Assembly: GCF_036588685.1 (NCBI RefSeq)
Contig: NC_086383.1
Span: 51,790,448 to 51,854,447 of the forward strand
Source of the DNA: Mytilus trossulus
Taxonomy: Eukaryota > Mollusca > Bivalvia > Mytilida > Mytilidae
Length of the DNA stretch: 64,000 nt
Direction: 5' to 3'
The position numbers and the translations under genes are program-made. The notes under the pieces were generated by a model, which had not been told where the DNA came from, did not search any database, and saw only the letters and a program-made list of their open reading frames with translations. The first letter of the stretch is position 1, and every line of letters begins with the position of its first letter. Below are positions 1 through 11,565 of the stretch, one piece after another.

Positions 1-209
1 AAATTGTGCAAAAATTTAATTCATTTCAAAAGTTTCTTTACCATATGTTTACTGGAGAGTCAAGGGCAGGGGAAATCTGTTAAGCATGACTTTTCAAATT
101 CTCATTCGTCCTGAATATGCATGAAATATTTGCCACTGGACGTTAGGCAACCATCAATCAATCAATCAAATTCTCTTTTTAATTTTTCCATATTCTCTGT
201 ATTTCTCCC
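1..209. other. Unassigned flank
   Basis: AT-rich sequence. The only open frames are short and look random. It leads directly into the dispersed repeat that starts near 210. Confidence 0.4.
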
Positions 210-660
210 TCTCTGTTTTTATGCCCCTGTCATAGCAGAGGGGGCATTAAGCTTTACCCTTGTCCGTCCATACGTATGTACATCATGCAGTACGTCTCAA
301 AGTTGGTTTCCATTCTCTAGATTAAGTTTGCCTCAACCAAATGTTATGAATGCTTATTACCACAAAATACAGATCTAGTTGAATTTTGGTGATGTCAGTT
401 TAACCGTTCTAGAGTAATGCCCCTTTACAAAAGCTGAATTTTTTGTTTCTGTTCTCTAACTTAAGTTTGCCTCAACCAAGTGTTATGAAACTTATACACA
501 ATGCTTATAACCACAAAATACAGATCAAGATTGATTTTTGGTGGTGTCACTTTTACTGTTCTAGAGTTATGCCCCTTTACAAAGGGAAAAATTGCTGAAT
601 TTTTCGTTTCCATTCTCTTACTTAAGGGCATACGATACAGTAGAGATCCTTCATTGATTT
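210..660 (+). repeat. Dispersed repeat A ('tatgcccc...gggggcattaag')
   Basis: Starts with ttttatgcccctgtcatagc and gggggcattaag, then a Tnccg-rich stretch and two tandem copies of a roughly 150-base unit (tttgcctcaaccaaatgtta ... ttatgcccctttacaa). Related pieces lie at 5773, 9600, 15175, 29110-29365 (minus), 31130-31300 (minus), 31678 and 58190-59260. I recognise it as a common bivalve dispersed repeat; its transposition class is unknown. Confidence 0.7.
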
Positions 661-1432
661 TTTTAGCTCACCTGGCCTGAAGGGCCAAGTGAGCTTTTCC
701 CATCACTTGGTGTCCAGCGTCCGTTGTCGTCCGGCGTTAACTTTTACAAAAATCTTCTTCTCTGAAACTACTGGGCCAAATTTAACCAAACTTGGCCACA
801 ATCATCATTGGGGTATCTAGTTTATAAAATGTGTCCGGTGACCTGGTCAACCAACCAAAATGGCCGCAACAGCTAAAAATAGAACATGGGGGTAAAATGC
901 AGTTTTTGGCTTATAAGTCAAAAACCAAAGCATTTAGAGCAAATCTGACAGCGGTTAAATTGTTCATCAGGTCAAAATCTATCTGTCCTGAAATTTTCAG
1001 ATGAATCGGACAACAGGTTGTTGGGTTGCTGCCCCCTGAATTGGTAATTTTAAGGAAATTTTGCTGTTTTTGGTTATTATCTTGAATATTATTATAGATA
1101 GAGATAAACTGTAAAAACAATACATGTTGGCAAAGTAAGATCTACAAATAGGTCAACATGACCAAAATTGTCATTTGACCCCTTTAGGAGTTATTGTCCT
1201 TCATAGTCATGTTTTAACCATTTTTTCATAAATCTTAGTAATCTTTTACAAAAATCTTCTCCTCTGAAACTACTGGGCCAAGTGAATTATAGATAGAGGT
1301 AACTGTAAGCAGCTAGAATGTTCAGTAAATTAAGATGTACAAACACATCACCATCACCAAAACACAATTTTGTCATGAATCCATCTGCGTCCTTTGTTTA
1401 ATATTCACATAGACTAAGGTGAGCGACACAGG

Positions 1433-2701
1433 CAGTCAGGGGTACTACTTGTACAAGTGTATTTTATTTACTTGAAGAAGTAAAAAAAAATATACACATA
1501 TAAGTAAATTTGTAGGATACTTAAACAAGTGAATTTTATTTACTTGTATAGGTATAAAAAAAACTGGCTTAGTTATGTCCCTTAAGGTGGTATGGGTGTC
1601 TTTCGCCATCTTGGATTGTAAAAAACAGAGATCTAAGGTCCATATTTTCTATCAAGTTATCAAAATTTGATGCAGGAATGCAGAATTCAATGTGAATTTT
1701 CATTTAAAAGAACCAATTTATAAGAATATAACTTCGAAATATTAATATTTTTACAAGTGTAGATTAATTTTGGTTGTTTTTGAATATTTTTCAAATTGGC
1801 ATTTTAAGGGGAGGTAACTCTATAACAGTGCATTTTCTGAAGGACTATACATAAATTTTTCCTATTTTGTCTTTTAGCCGGAAAAAACGTACTGTGACCC
1901 TATCTTTTCTTTTGATATTCTCAAACCATTGTCTGAAAGCAATCTTTTCCTAATTTATTTTACAATTCTATCATTTTGTTTAGTTTTTATTCACAAAATG
2001 GTGTTTTTCCCTGTATTATCCATACAAAATTTGTCATTTTGTCACAACCTGTAGCTTGAGAAAATGCACGGTGACCTATCATTTTTATAATATTTTTGAT
2101 CATGTATCAATAGATACTACATTTTGACAAAGTATGAACAAATTCTATCATTTTTATTTTAGACTCCCATACCACCTTAAGCATTCAGAATTTTTTACTT
2201 GTACAAGTAAAAAAATCATCCTTTCTTCTTTTCTTGAATTCTTAAGATTTCTTTGCTCTAATAGAATTTTAAATTGTGTACCCTTTACAGATGTCTTTAC
2301 TAATCATTTAAGTGTAATTTCATGGACAATGAAAGTCCCATTTGTTTGTTATCTTCTTAACACTGCTCATTTACAAGCCCCAAAGGAGCAATTTTTGAAG
2401 GCCTTGCGCAAATATACAAGATCTTTGCTCAATCAGTTTCTTTGATGAAATAATGAGATGAAACATTGAACTTTAATGAAAAAATTTGAGCAAACCTGGG
2501 AAAAAATTTGAAAGGCATGATTTTATATCTTGAAACTTGAGGATTTTTGTTGGATTGTAAGAAAAATTTACTTATACAAGTAAATTTTTTCGAAAATTAA
2601 GGGGAGATTATTCAAACATTATTTATTTACTTATATGTGTATATTTTTTTTCACTTCTTTAAGTAAATAAAATACACTTGTACAAGTAGTACCCCTGACT
2701 G
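1433..2701. mobile_element. 1269-bp TIR element (non-autonomous DNA transposon)
   Basis: Terminal inverted repeats of about 75 bases start CAGTCAGGGGTACTACTTGT on both strands. The flanks acagg (1428-1432) and acagg (2702-2706) form a 5-bp target duplication, and removing one copy restores repeat B as seen at 38217-38244. No transposase is present; the 103-codon open frame at 2134-2445 resembles no protein I know. Palindromic acttgtacaagt words recur inside. The superfamily is uncertain (5-bp duplications occur in some hAT and in Transib elements). Confidence 0.85.
1586..2176. mobile_element. 591-bp MITE with TTAA target site, nested
   Basis: Ends are GGTGGTATGGGTGTCT and its inverse agactcccataccacc (15 of 16 match), flanked by ttaa at 1582-1585 and 2177-2180. 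TTAA duplications mark piggyBac and Kolobok elements. No coding capacity is seen. It sits inside the TIR element 1433-2701. Confidence 0.8.
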
Positions 2702-2724
2702 ACAGGCTCTTTAGAGCCTCTAGT

Positions 2725-3717
2725 TTTCTAAAATTTTGATGTAGGTCAATTTCAATGTGTACTTTCTAAATATGGAAAGAAAAAAGTACCTTCATGACTT
2801 ACTTTTTGAGATAATTTGGTTCGAAATTTGCATATTTGGAAGAAAATCCCAGAAAATTCATAAATAAAGACTTTTAAAGAAACTTAAGTAACAATACTTT
2901 TGAACAAAAAGTCATAACTTAACCGTTTTTTTTGTAAAACGTTCCTTTGATCCATGGCATCTAAATGCTGAGACAAGTTTAAGGTTAAATCAAATTATCA
3001 TTTTCCGGATTTAGATTGATATATATGCGAAATAAAGAAATTGACCATATTTTTGCGTCTTTTCGGAAGTGCAGAAAAAATTTGATCGTTGATTTTTTCT
3101 TGAAATTTTGGCGGAGTGTTCTTGAAACAGTACTTGATTGATTGCAAAAGAAAAAAAATATGGGTCCATGTGCTTGTTTTTTCAATAAAAGCCATATACC
3201 TTTATTTTTTTACTACATCTGTAAGTATGGCGCTAAATTACGTTATATAAAGTTTTAATTGCACCAATGTCGTGTAATCATTCCTGCCGTACACGACTAT
3301 GCTGTCAAGTACATGTATAAAAGCGTTTCCAAAGCGTTGATACTTATCATAAAAATTCATAAGATGGTTATTCGTAAAATCGCTATACATTTGTGCTAAA
3401 CATGAGGCTAAATATCTACGAAACGGAATTTGGACTGTTAAAAATTCTCTTTCAGATTGTGTTCTTCCCTTGAATGACAGATATATTTTTTTCAAGGGTA
3501 GAATCAAATAATTTATTTCCGAAAAAAACCAACATGCACTTCTTCCTCTGAGTTTAAAATGGTCGTTCCATAAGTAAAGGAAAGACAAAACCTTGTCGTT
3601 TGAAAATAAAATACAACTTTTAATGCATTCATATTTTTTTTTACAAGAATAATTTTTATCATAATTCACAAAACAATTTTAAGAAAGTCATAATTCCTTT
3701 AATATTAACATTCGTGT
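2725..3717. other. Unassigned sequence with one minus-strand open frame
   Basis: AT-rich. The minus-strand frame at 3238-3669 (143 codons, Lys/Phe/Tyr-rich) matches no family I recognise. It lies just 3' of the piggyBac-like remnant and may be part of the same element. No splice or start context supports a host gene. Confidence 0.35.
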
Positions 3718-4980
3718 CTACGATAACACAACTTGTGCAGTCCCTTCGCGCAACGTGAACACTCGGTCCTTACTCTTCTTCGTCTGCCGTTTTTCCTGTC
3801 GGAACACACAGTACAGTCTTTTTCTTTCCTTTCGTATTTTTTGTCTTTGTCCAGGATTCTGTTGTCTATATGATAGATGTTCCTCAGTGAGCCCTTCGAT
3901 GACTTGTTTCACGAATTCAAATGTTGATAATATTGGGTTATGGGATGTGTGCTGATAATACATGATGTGAGAGTTAAGCAGTATTCTGTGAAACATGTGT
4001 AATATATTTTTTTTTCCAGACTTTGGTTTGTTTTCTGTAATCGTTATAAAATGCCATCATTTGATCCGAAAGGTCTACACCGCCCATGAAGTTGTTATAC
4101 GCGTTAACGATAAGTGGTTTTGCATTCATTGCCCGGGCAGCGCTATAATACGTAGACACTAGTACGTCGATTCTGGTCTCAGAGAGAGCACAACAGTTTT
4201 TTCCCTGTCTAGCATAAGTTGTCTGTCCGAGATCGGGATTAGCATTCTTAATCATGTTAGGCATGTGTCGATTTTTTCGTAAAGTGCCTGTAAGGTGGGT
4301 TCTCTGAACAAGGAGTGTTCTTGCAAGATTTAAGGACGAGAAGAAATTGTTCGTAAAAACATGATACCATTTATTTAGCAGATCAGCAGATTGTAACAAT
4401 TTAATAACCACTTTTGTTCCTTGTAATATACCAGCTGGGAGAGTGGGTTCAAAAGTTTTGCCGAGATAAATGTGCATTTGTAAAACGTACCCTGTAACAG
4501 CTTCCGCGAGAACCCAGAATTTTATTCCGAAGCGGGATCTTTTGCTCGGAATGTATTGCAACATTGCCGTTTTACCCTTTGTTCCGACCAACGTCTCGTC
4601 GACTGACAACTCCTGTATAGTAATACAGAAATTTACGATTTACAAAGTCAATTAATGGTTTAATTCTTGAAGCCGGATTGTAGTTTTGGTTATTTTTGCC
4701 GGGATCTTTTTACAGTCTACAATATGTAAGAATCTCAAAACATTTTGAAAGTGAATGGGGTCAAAAATCATTCTTAACCATGGCGTAGATTGACATGTTT
4801 TTTCTATTCCAATACTCTTTTATGGAACTTTTCCTATTTAATCCCATATTGAAAAGGAGTCCTAAAAAATCCTTGAACTCGGAAATTATTAGCTTTCCTT
4901 CTTTTCTCCACTGACATTTCCTGGAAATCTACCAGTCTGGAGTCTAGTTCTGTCATACAGGTCTGAAGCATATCTGAAAA
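3718..4980 (-). pseudogene. piggyBac-like transposase remnant
   Basis: The longest piece (3974-4609, minus) shows the DDE_Tnp_1_7 core: LSVDETLVGTKGK with the first catalytic Asp, PSKRSRFGIKFWVLAEAVTG, and NNFMGGVDLSDQMMAFYND with the third. The second Asp, normally in D-N-F/Y-F-S/T-S, is Asn (VFTNNFFSS), one G-to-A change from the active codon. The C-terminal part continues in another frame at 3718-3996 (FHRILLNSHIMYYQHTSHNP, then a damaged Cys-rich tail). Toward the N-terminus at 4620-4900, pieces such as LGLLFNMGLNRKSSIKEYW lie in three frames. Frameshifts, stops and the lost Asp make it inactive. A ttttcag acceptor-like site is at about 4980 (minus). Terminal repeats were not found. Confidence 0.88.
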
Positions 4981-5852
4981 TTGTAATGATTGTAATTGAG
5001 AGTTTATATTCAATTAAGTAAAAATATTGTTTAGAAAAAGCACCTTTTTAAGCCTACATGTATTACCGGAGGTAATAATCCTAATGTCAACCGTCTTTCC
5101 CGTTTGCCAAGTTTTATGTCCTTCAAAAGGAATATTTGATGAAAGAAAAAATTAAGCTGACACAAATTATTCTATGTTGTCATATAAGTGAAAACCCATC
5201 CAAAAACATATTTTATTCAATTTATCGGAATATTATCACTCGTTCTTCCCGTGAAAAAACTTTTGTTTTCATTGACTCAGACCTTGTGTTTGTGATTTTT
5301 TTTTAAATTTTCAATAATTAAAAATAATCGATCATTTTTCCTGCAAAAAACGTTCCCTTTGGTTCCTAAACGAAAAATCGGTGAAAGCTTAATAATAAGA
5401 ATAAATTCTCTGAATAAAAATCTTTCAAAATTTGTAGTTTGTTTGCTTCACAAATTCTTTCATCAGGTCCAATGAAAAGAGTAGATAAACGTGCAGAATA
5501 GGAAGTGAATTTCTCTCGCTGGCATCCTGATTGGTCCAGATGCGTCTCCGTGAAATGGCGTGTTCTGCTCTGCCTCTGGTGGAAACACACGGAACCAAAT
5601 GGGCTGATTTCCCAGTGCGGCCATTTTTGACAGCGTCGCTTGCCGTATGTTTGGCTGTGACGTCACATACTTTGTGACGATAAACCAAATTCAAACATTT
5701 GGCTGGGCCGATCTTTGGCACTCAAAGGAATCATAACAAGATCAGACAAATCAGCCCTATGGCACATAGGAGGTTAAGTTTGCCTCAACCAAATGTTATG
5801 AAACTTACAATGTATACACAAGGAGCTTCTGGACTTTGTTAGTCTTGTATTA
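4981..5852. other. Unassigned; upstream part of piggyBac region and repeat A fragment
   Basis: Minus-strand frames at 5425-5721 and 5463-5666 overlap in different frames and have no recognised domain. From 5773 to about 5815 there is a fragment of repeat A (ttaagtttgcctcaaccaaa). It leads straight into the second copy of repeat B. Confidence 0.4.
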
Positions 5853-6970
5853 TTTTTAGCTCACCTGGCCCGACGTCCGTCGTCGTTAACTTTTACAAAA
5901 ATCTTCTCCTCTGAAACTGCTAGGCCAAATTTAATTAAACATTGCATTAAACATCATTATTAGGGTATCTAGTTTAAAAATTGTGTCCGGTGACCAGCCA
6001 TACCAACCAAGATGGCGGCCATGGCTAAAAATAGAACACAGGGGTAAAATGCAGTTTAATATTTTTTGGCTTATAACTCAAAAACTAAAGCATTTAGAGC
6101 AAAGCTGTTTTTGGTTATTATCTTGAATATTATTATAGATAGAGATAAACTGTACACAGCAATAATGTTCAGCAAAGTAAGATTTACAAATAAGTCAACA
6201 ATGCGGAAATGCTCAGTTGACCCCTTTAGGAGTTATTGTCCTTTATAGTCAATTTTTTACATTTTTTCGTAAATCTTAGTAATCTTAGTAATCTTTTACA
6301 AAAATCTTCTCTGATACTACGTGGCCAAATTAAACCAAACTTGGCCACAATCATCATTTGGGTATCTAGTTTAAAAATGTGTGGCGTGACCCGGTCAACC
6401 AACCAAGATGGCCACCACGGCTAAAAATAGAACATAGGGGTAAAATTCAGTTTTTGGCTTATAACTCAAAAACCAAATCAGGTCAAAATCTATCTGCCCT
6501 GAAATTTTCAGATGATTCGGACAACCTGTTGTTGGGTTGTGCTCATGGACTGGTAATTTTAAGGAAATTTTGCTGCTTTTGGTTATTATCTTGAATATTA
6601 TTATAGAAAGAGATAACTTTAAAATACAATAAATGTTGGCAAAGTAAGATTTATAAATAAGTCAACATGACCGAAATTGTTAGTTGACCCCTTTAGGAGT
6701 TATTGCCCTTTATACATTTGTTATAGTCAAGTTTTAACCATTTTTTCGTAAATCTTAGTAATCTTTTACAAAAATCTTCTCCTCTGAAACTACTGGGCCA
6801 TGTTAATTATAGATAGAGATAATTGTAAGCAGCTAGAATGTTTAGTAAATTCAGATTTACAAACACATCACCATCACCAAAACACAATTTTGTCATGAAT
6901 CCATCTGCGTCCTTTGTTTAATATTCACATAGACCAAGGTGAGCGACAAATGCTCTTTAGAGCCTCTAGT
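5853..6970 (+). repeat. Dispersed repeat B, copy 2
   Basis: Same ends as copy 1 (tttttagctcacctggcccg ... ctttagagcctctagt) and the same internal units, about 1.1 kb. It shows the uninterrupted internal order, which helps define the insertion in copy 1. Confidence 0.8.
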
Positions 6971-7617
6971 TAATTTTAGTTTCTTGTGTACAATTTGGAG
7001 TGTAGACGGCGTTCATTATCACTGAACTAGTATATATTTGTTTTTGGGCCAGCTGAAGGACGCCTCCGGGTGCAGGAATTCAAGACCTGTTGGTGACCTT
7101 CTGCTGTTGTCTTATCTATGGTCAGGTTGTCTCTTTGACACATTCCCCATTAACATTCTCAATTTTACAATACTTACATGACTTATCGCTACAAAACACA
7201 GATTCCATGGAGATTATTTGGCCCTGCCCCCTCAGTAATGGTCTATTGACGTTAAAACTTTTGCTTCATTTACATGTATTTCTTTGTGATTTGGTCAGTT
7301 CAAGCGTACCCACAAGTGGTAGGCCAATGTTAATTGGTATGCATATATACATGATATACAAGGATTAGCACATCTCATTTTCATGGAGAATATTTGGCCC
7401 CGCAACATGCATAAATCTTCTTGACTTGAAACAGACACATGTCTAATGTGTTAATAAAGGGGTAACTATTTTATATTAGAATTGAAACTGGGACTGTATT
7501 TTTTTTTCAGCACAAACAAAATGTTATTTATACTCAACTCAATATACTCTTTTTTTTTAGGTCTAAAAAGTAGTGAACGCTGAAGAAAAGAGAACAGAAA
7601 CATAAAAACAATAATGT
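6971..7617. repeat. Dispersed 'ggccagctgaaggacgcctc' repeat and unassigned flank
   Basis: At 7047-7175 is the repeat gggccagctgaaggacgcct ... ttgtctctttgacacattcc, familiar from Mytilus transcripts and genome sequence. A truncated copy lies at 10810-10858. 7176-7617 is AT-rich with nothing identifiable. Confidence 0.6.
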
Positions 7618-8750
7618 CCTGTTACATATATACACGTGGCCTACATAGATCTGTTATATAGAAAGGAGGAAAGTGATTCAGGTAAATTGTGTCCTGTTAG
7701 ATATATACATGTGGCCTACATAGATCTGTTATATAGAAAGGAGGAAAGTGATTCAGGTAAATTGTGTCCTGTTAGATATATATACATACGGCCTACATAG
7801 ATCTGTTATATAGAAAGGAGGAAAGTGATTCAGGTAAATTGTGTCCTGTTAGATATATATACATGTGGCCTACATAGATCTGTTATATAGAAAGGAGAAA
7901 AGTGATTCAGGTAAATTGTGTCCTGTTAGATATATACATACAGCCTACATAGATCTGTTATATAGAAAGGAGGAAAGTGATTCAGGTAAATTGTGTCCTG
8001 TTAGATATATACATGTGGCCTACATAAATCTGTTATATAGAAAGAAGGAAAGTGATTCAGGTAAATTGTGTCCTGTTAGATATATACATGTGGCCTACAT
8101 AGATCTGTTATATAGAAAGGAGGAAAGAGATTCAGGTAAATTGTGTCCTGTTAGATATATACATGTGGCCTACATAGATCTGTTATATAGAAAGGAGGAA
8201 AGTGATTCAGGTAAATTGTGTCCTGTTAGATATATACATGTGGCCTACATAAATCTGTTATATAGAAAGGAGGAAAGTGATTCAGGTAAATTGTGTCCTG
8301 TTAGATATATACATGTGGCCTTCATAGATCTGTTATATAGAAAGGAGGAAAGTGATTCAGGTAAATTGTGTCCTGTTAGATATATACATGTGGCCTACAT
8401 AGATCTGTTATATAGAAAGGAGGAAAGTGATTCAGGTAAATTGTGTCCTGTTAGATATATATATGTGGCCTACATAGATCTGTTATATAGAAAGGAGGAA
8501 AGTGATTAAGGTAAATTGTGTCCTGTTAGATATATACATGTGGCCTACATAGATCTGTTATATAGAAAGGAGGAAAGTGATTCAGGTAAATTGTGTCCTG
8601 TTAGATATATACATACGGCCTACATAGATCTTCTATATAGAAAAGAGGAAAGTGATTCAGGTAAATTGTGTCCTGTTAGATATATACATACGGCCTACAT
8701 AGATCTGTTATATAGAAAGGAGGAAAGTGATTCAGGTAAATTGTGCAGTT
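7618..8750 (+). repeat. 75-bp minisatellite, about 15 units
   Basis: The unit starts ggcctacatagatctgttat and ends gttagatatatacatgt. Units differ by one to three bases. The period is a multiple of three, so one frame stays open (7865-8509, 8516-8752) and reads AYIDLLYRKEESDSGKLCPV repeatedly. No start context, splice support or domain makes it a gene. Confidence 0.9.
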
Positions 8751-9119
8751 AATTCAGAGTATTATGAACCTTTATCATGTGTTTATATAAACAGTATTAA
8801 TTTATAATGAAATCAGCCATTAATGATTTAATTTACTACAGATCAGAGAAAAGTGATCTAAGTGGCATATATAAAAACTATTTAAGCCTTTGACCATGCA
8901 AAACATTTTTAATGATAAATCTATTAGCTATAATTAAGTTTTGTGTCGAGCATAAAGCAATACGCTATTTCATATCCATGTTGTTGAAATATTCATACAC
9001 TGTAGCTGTAAACTCATAGTAGAGAAACTGTAAATGTGACGAATTACTAAATGCATTTTATAGGCAAAAGACAAAAAACATATTAACTGTTTTGAGTACA
9101 TTCACTAATTAACTGTACT
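8751..9119. other. Unassigned AT-rich sequence
   Basis: No open frame, repeat or RNA structure recognised between the minisatellite and the fragment of repeat C. Confidence 0.4.
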
Positions 9120-9545
9120 TAACTTTGGCAAGAAATATCTAATTGCACAGTATTGTACAATAGCAAGAAATATCTAATTGCACAGTAGTGTGAAATAGCA
9201 AGAAATCTCTGTTTGCACATTTTTGCGCAGTATCACAATATTGCACAATTTCACAGAATTGGACAATATCACAGTAATGCACAATATCACAGTATTGCAC
9301 AATAGCAAGAAACCTTCAATTGAAAATAAATACAAATATTTTAACTCATTTCAAATTTTTAAGATCTTTCACCAAATTAATTTTGTGTCAGAATCCTATA
9401 TGATGTAAAAAAAAATTAGATCAAATTCCAAATTCAGACGGTATCAGACTTGAGTATTGTGTCCAAACTTGCACAAACTGTTCAGGGTTCGACCTCTGCG
9501 GTCGTATCAGGTTGCGCTCAGGGAAGCCTTTTATTGAAAAAAAAA
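9120..9545 (+). repeat. Dispersed repeat C, 3' fragment
   Basis: Contains imperfect ~36-base units (gcacaatagcaagaaatctt ... cacagtatt) and ends ttcagggttcgacctctgcg / gtcgtatcaggttgcgctca. The full-length relative is at 34289-36255, and another fragment is at 30570-31135. Confidence 0.75.
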
Positions 9546-9880
9546 AAAATAATTTCAAAGTTGGAGTCTTACAGCATATGTTTGTGCCATTTTTATGCCT
9601 CACTTATTATGCCCCACTTTGATCTGTACCTCCGTTCCAGTCCATCCCGTCCGTCTGTCTGTCCCTCTTTAGGTTAAAGTTTTTGGTAAAGGTAGTTTTT
9701 GGTCAAGGTAGTTTTTGATGAAGTTGAAGTCCAACCAACTTGAAACTTAATACATGTGTTCCCTATGCTATGATCTTTCCAATTTAAATGCCAAATTAGA
9801 AAATTTCATGGTCCACTGAACATAGAATTAAGAAAATGATAGTGCGAGTGGGGCATTTGTGTACTATGGACACATTCTTG
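9546..9880 (+). repeat. Dispersed repeat A variant
   Basis: Starts tattatgccccactttgatc with Tccgtccg-type runs, then aaggtagtttttgatgaagt and tggacacattcttgtt. The same variant occurs at 31678-32010 and, inverted, at 29110-29365. Confidence 0.65.
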
Positions 9881-11240
9881 TTTACATTTAGTAAAGATCT
9901 TTACTGCACTCAGCTAAAATGTGGCTATATTACAATAAACTATTTAGAATAATGATGTATTCTTAGGACAGGGTTGTGTAATTTGTTGGTTTACGGATTT
10001 TTCATGTGAAAATGTCAGGTTTGTCGGTGACGGTCAGAACAAAAAAGAAACAAAATTCTTACAAGACAGAAAAATATGCACAAATTTGATAAGTATTTCA
10101 ATAATTTTAGTACGCTGCATCTTAATTTTCAGTTCCAAACATTATTGTGCAGCTGTTTTAAACAAACAATGCATGTCCACGGACAATCAGGAAATAATTG
10201 GTCATTTCACGAACAAAGAAATAAAAGACAATCTTCTGTTTGCTTTTTATCAACTTTCAGAAAACATATTAATAAGCTCATGTTTAAGCATGAAAACACG
10301 TAAGATAAAAGTTGCAAACATGCTAACGAAAAATAAAACTTGACCATCCATGTCATAAACGAAGTAGACTGTCTAATGGATATCATCCTTTGGCAGGCAA
10401 TCCCGCTTTTGAAATCCAAACAAACGAAAAATAAAATTCAATCTATGAACAATAGCATTCCAAATTGTTTATGGATATTTGTTACTTTTAAATTTACGTC
10501 TTTCACATTTAGACGGGTCCATTTCATTGGAATTATGAAACAAAAGAAAAACAAACTTACGGTAATGGGCTTTTAACATAGGTTTCGTTTCGCAAAATTA
10601 TTTGCGTCAGCAATGTTTCAAGGTCAGTTTTGATTGTCTATTTTAAGGCACACAAACACAACGGATTATGCTTAGATTTCTTAATATTTATTTATATTTA
10701 GTTGGTAGTTTTTCACAAAAGGAATAAATATACTTGACCGATTGATAGCAAGTGAGGAAGATGCAATCGAAGTTTCTCTTTGTGAAACTACACATATATA
10801 AAGACTTATCGGGTTGTTGTCTCTTTGATACATTCCCCATTTCCATTCTCAATTTTATTAATATTCCAATTTAAAAGGTTAACTACATGTATTAATGTTA
10901 GATAAGCAGGAAACAGAATGACTTCATGCTATAATGAATATGTCCTAAAAACTTTTCCACTAATTAGCATTGTATGGTACATGTACCTTTTCTTTTTTTA
11001 ATTCATGACAGGTACATTAATTTTCAGGGAAAGTTTTACCAGTATTTATATCAACGTGAAACAAATTGAAATTAAGCTACATGTATTTTTTTATATTTTC
11101 AGATTAAAGATCTACTATTTGTATTTATTGATTCAAGGTCCAGTCAAGTTAGTAGGTAAGTGTATATTACATTTATATTGTATTGGAACGTTTAATGATT
11201 TTTTTATCAAATGAAAATCAGAAATATATTGAAATTGTAA
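9881..11240. other. Unassigned intergenic sequence
   Basis: Several short frames (10076-10303, 10086-10343 and 10340-10576 plus; 10207-10419 minus) overlap each other and look like chance. The truncated 'ctctttgatacattcccc' repeat at 10810-10858 is the only feature recognised. Confidence 0.4.
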
Positions 11241-11565
11241 ATGTGAATTAAAGGGGAAATAATCCAGAGCTATAGGATTCATTCTAAATAGCATTAGACC
11301 AGTGTTTGTATTAAAGGGGAGATAATCCAGGGCTATAGCATTCATTCTAAATTGCATTAGACCAGTGTTTGTATTAAAGGGGAGATAATCCAGAGCTTTA
11401 GGATTCATTCTAAATAGCATTAGACCAGTGTTTGTATTAAAGGGGAGATAATCCAGGGCTATAGCATTCATTCTAAATAGCATTAGACCAGTGTTTGTAT
11501 TAAAGGGGAGATAATCCAGAGCTTTAGGATTCATTCTAAATAGCATTAGACCAGTGTTTGTTTGT
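11241..11565. repeat. 63-bp minisatellite, about 5 units
   Basis: The unit is roughly attaaaggggagataatcca plus ttcattctaaatagcattag and accagtgtttgt. The period keeps a minus-strand frame open (11133-11546), which reads LFRMNPKALDYLPFNTNTGL repeatedly. That is a by-product of the period, not evidence of a gene. The word ggggagataat also appears in the duplicated block that follows. Confidence 0.85.

Larger units (their letters stand above)
661..2724 (+). repeat. Dispersed repeat B, copy 1, split by a transposon
   Basis: Begins tttagctcacctggcc and ends ctttagagcctctagt. The arms are 661-1432 and 2702-2724, separated by the TIR element. The terminal words are partly self-complementary (agctcacctggcc / ggccaagtgagct at 665-697). 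Internal units repeat ttacaaaaatcttctcctct, gcttataactcaaaaac and gaacatgggggtaaaatgc. Other copies: 5853-6970 and 37122-38245; a fragment lies at about 14371-14465. Confidence 0.8.

Noticed and set aside
5425..5721. A small host gene on the minus strand, possibly a DNA-binding domain
   Set aside because: Two overlapping frames, no consistent Cys/His spacing or splice context; more likely part of the decayed transposon region.
626..5776. A single piggyBac insertion spanning two halves of repeat A with TTAA on each side
   Set aside because: TTAA occurs at both junctions, but the inner ends (gggcatacgata and, inverted, cctcctatgtgc) do not match, and TTAA is a natural word in repeat A.
7865..8752. 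A 214-codon and a 78-codon open frame as a repeat protein gene
   Set aside because: The frame is open only because the minisatellite period is 75; there is no start context, splice evidence or recognised domain.
11133..11546. A 137-codon minus-strand repeat protein
   Set aside because: Produced by the 63-bp minisatellite period, with no other support.
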